A stretch of DNA of 21,725 nucleotides. Origin: a virus. The notes beneath the pieces are model-generated. The model was given only the letters and a program-made list of their open reading frames with translations, was not told where the DNA came from and did not search any database. The position numbers were made by a program, and so were the translations under genes. Shown piece after piece: positions 21,028 through 21,725 of this stretch (the stretch's first letter is position 1; the number at the start of each line of letters is the position of its first letter). The stretch covers positions 1 to 21,725 of IMG/VR virus record IMGVR_UViG_3300042503_000652; one strand, given 5' to 3'.

Positions 21028-21725
21028 TTATTTATCCAAATAATCGGATAATCTTTTCATTAAGTCAAGTGATTTAGAACCAGATTCACCAACATGTCGT
21101 TCAGCATTCATTTTTTTCTCCTCATCAAGATTTTCTTCAAAGTTTAATCTTTCATTTGGTTCTTTAAAAAGATATGCTCCTGGTGTAGATGGTGAAGATA
21201 CAAGGTCAAAACAAATTAATTCAAAATCATCTTGAACTTCGTTTTGCTCACCAACTTTTTTAAGTGATCCCACACCACGAGAAGAAATACCTAAAGTAAC
21301 TCCCTGACGAAGATAGTTTGCCGCTAAATCACCTTTAGTAGAAACAACACCTCTTTCATGAAACCCAGGACTTGTTAGTAATTTCAATTTACCTAACAAT
21401 ACAGGACCTTCCCACCATATATCAGTAATCATATGGGAAACTCTATCTAAGTCTATTAGAGAAGACTCAGGGTGGTTTAGTTCTGAAAGGGCGGTTCCTT
21501 TTTGAATCATCTTTTTATAATTCTCGGCTTCTCTTTTTAAAATCTTTTCAGGATAGATTCTTCCGTTTCTATTTGGGGTGTTATATTTTTGTAATACTGC
21601 ATAAAACTCAAAAGGTTTTGAATGATCCAACATATCACGATTCTCCCTTATCATAGATAAGTTTCTTCTTTCATTCGGATCAATATAACCCGCATCATAC
21701 TCAACAAGAATTCCACGACCTGAAT
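21028..21725 (-). CDS. 21: prohead core protease, T4 gp21-like (N-terminus outside window)
   Basis: A serine protease (herpesvirus assemblin-like fold) that matures the T4-type prohead. Landmarks, numbered from the ATG at 21654, are TPNRNGRIYP at 26-35, ELNHP at 58-62 with the catalytic-type His61, MITDIWWEGP at 75-84, and LGISSRGVGSL at 121-131 with the catalytic-type Ser. The frame stays open upstream of 21654 to the window edge, adding at least 23 residues (GRGILVEYDAGYIDP...) that correspond to the N-terminal strand of gp21 proteins, so the ATG at 21654 is probably internal and the gene is partial. The Lys/Glu-rich C-terminus (after 165) includes possible self-cleavage sites. It leads the minus-strand head module. 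Confidence 0.95.
   Translation of the reverse strand, partial: SGRGILVEYDAGYIDPNERRNLSMIRENRDMLDHSKPFEFYAVLQKYNTPNRNGRIYPEKILKREAENYKKMIQKGTALSELNHPESSLIDLDRVSHMITDIWWEGPVLLGKLKLLTSPGFHERGVVSTKGDLAANYLRQGVTLGISSRGVGSLKKVGEQNEVQDDFELICFDLVSSPSTPGAYLFKEPNERLNFEENLDEEKKMNAERHVGESGSKSLDLMKRLSDYLDK

Noticed and set aside
1-21725. tRNA genes, integrase, transposase or attachment sites
   Set aside because: No cloverleaf-like segment, recombinase motif or flanking repeats were seen on either strand; nearly all bases are in assigned genes.

Overview
The window looks like part of a strictly lytic, T4-like myovirus genome (Caudoviricetes) whose host is probably a member of the Bacteroidota (flavobacteria-like). 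The T4 affinity rests on a head module in T4 order on the minus strand: gene 21 prohead protease, a small gene, a gene 22-like scaffold and the gene 23 major capsid protein. It is supported by a gp55-like late sigma factor, a gp5-like baseplate spike protein and a PhoH ATPase. The host inference rests on very AT-rich DNA, A/T-rich start regions with almost no Shine-Dalgarno sequences, a promoter of the Bacteroidota form TTTG-N19-TAnnTTTG, and a small protein resembling the Bacteroidota DUF4494 family.

Layout. Positions 1-8323 (+) form a tightly packed run of metabolic, modification and regulatory genes: the end of a DEDDy 3'-5' exonuclease, dUTPase, a SAM methyltransferase, two glycosyltransferase genes (one with two GT2 domains), a cytidylyl/adenylyltransferase, PhoH, a degenerate HAD-like protein, a small unknown protein, two more glycosyltransferases and the gp55-like sigma factor. 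Most of these genes overlap or abut. Positions 8336-14770 (+) hold late virion genes: a small helical protein, a 641-aa structural protein, a small helical protein, the gp5-like spike, a DNRLRE-like beta-rich protein, a Cys-rich protein and a probable internal head protein. Positions 14864-15561 (+) are a two-gene island (unknown protein plus lipoprotein) with a host-type -7 box. Positions 15562-16976 (-) are two probable internal head proteins. Positions 17011-17214 (+) hold one small gene under a host-type promoter. Positions 17263-21725 (-) are the head assembly module, with the protease running off the window edge.

How it fits together. The exonuclease and dUTPase belong to DNA metabolism. 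The sugar-modification genes could decorate virion proteins, DNA or the host surface. The gp55-like factor probably switches the phage to late transcription, and an exact 10-base box, GATATTTATA, lies 11-12 nt upstream of three late genes on both strands, with near-copies at two more. The scaffold, capsid protein and protease build and mature the prohead. Three other proteins start with a short amphipathic segment ending in hydrophobic-x-Glu, like T4 capsid-targeting sequences cut by gp21, and are therefore candidate internal head proteins. Two clean intrinsic terminators punctuate the head module.

No tRNA, rRNA, insertion sequence, integrase or CRISPR array was seen. Apart from coding sequence there is no gene-free stretch longer than about 130 bases.
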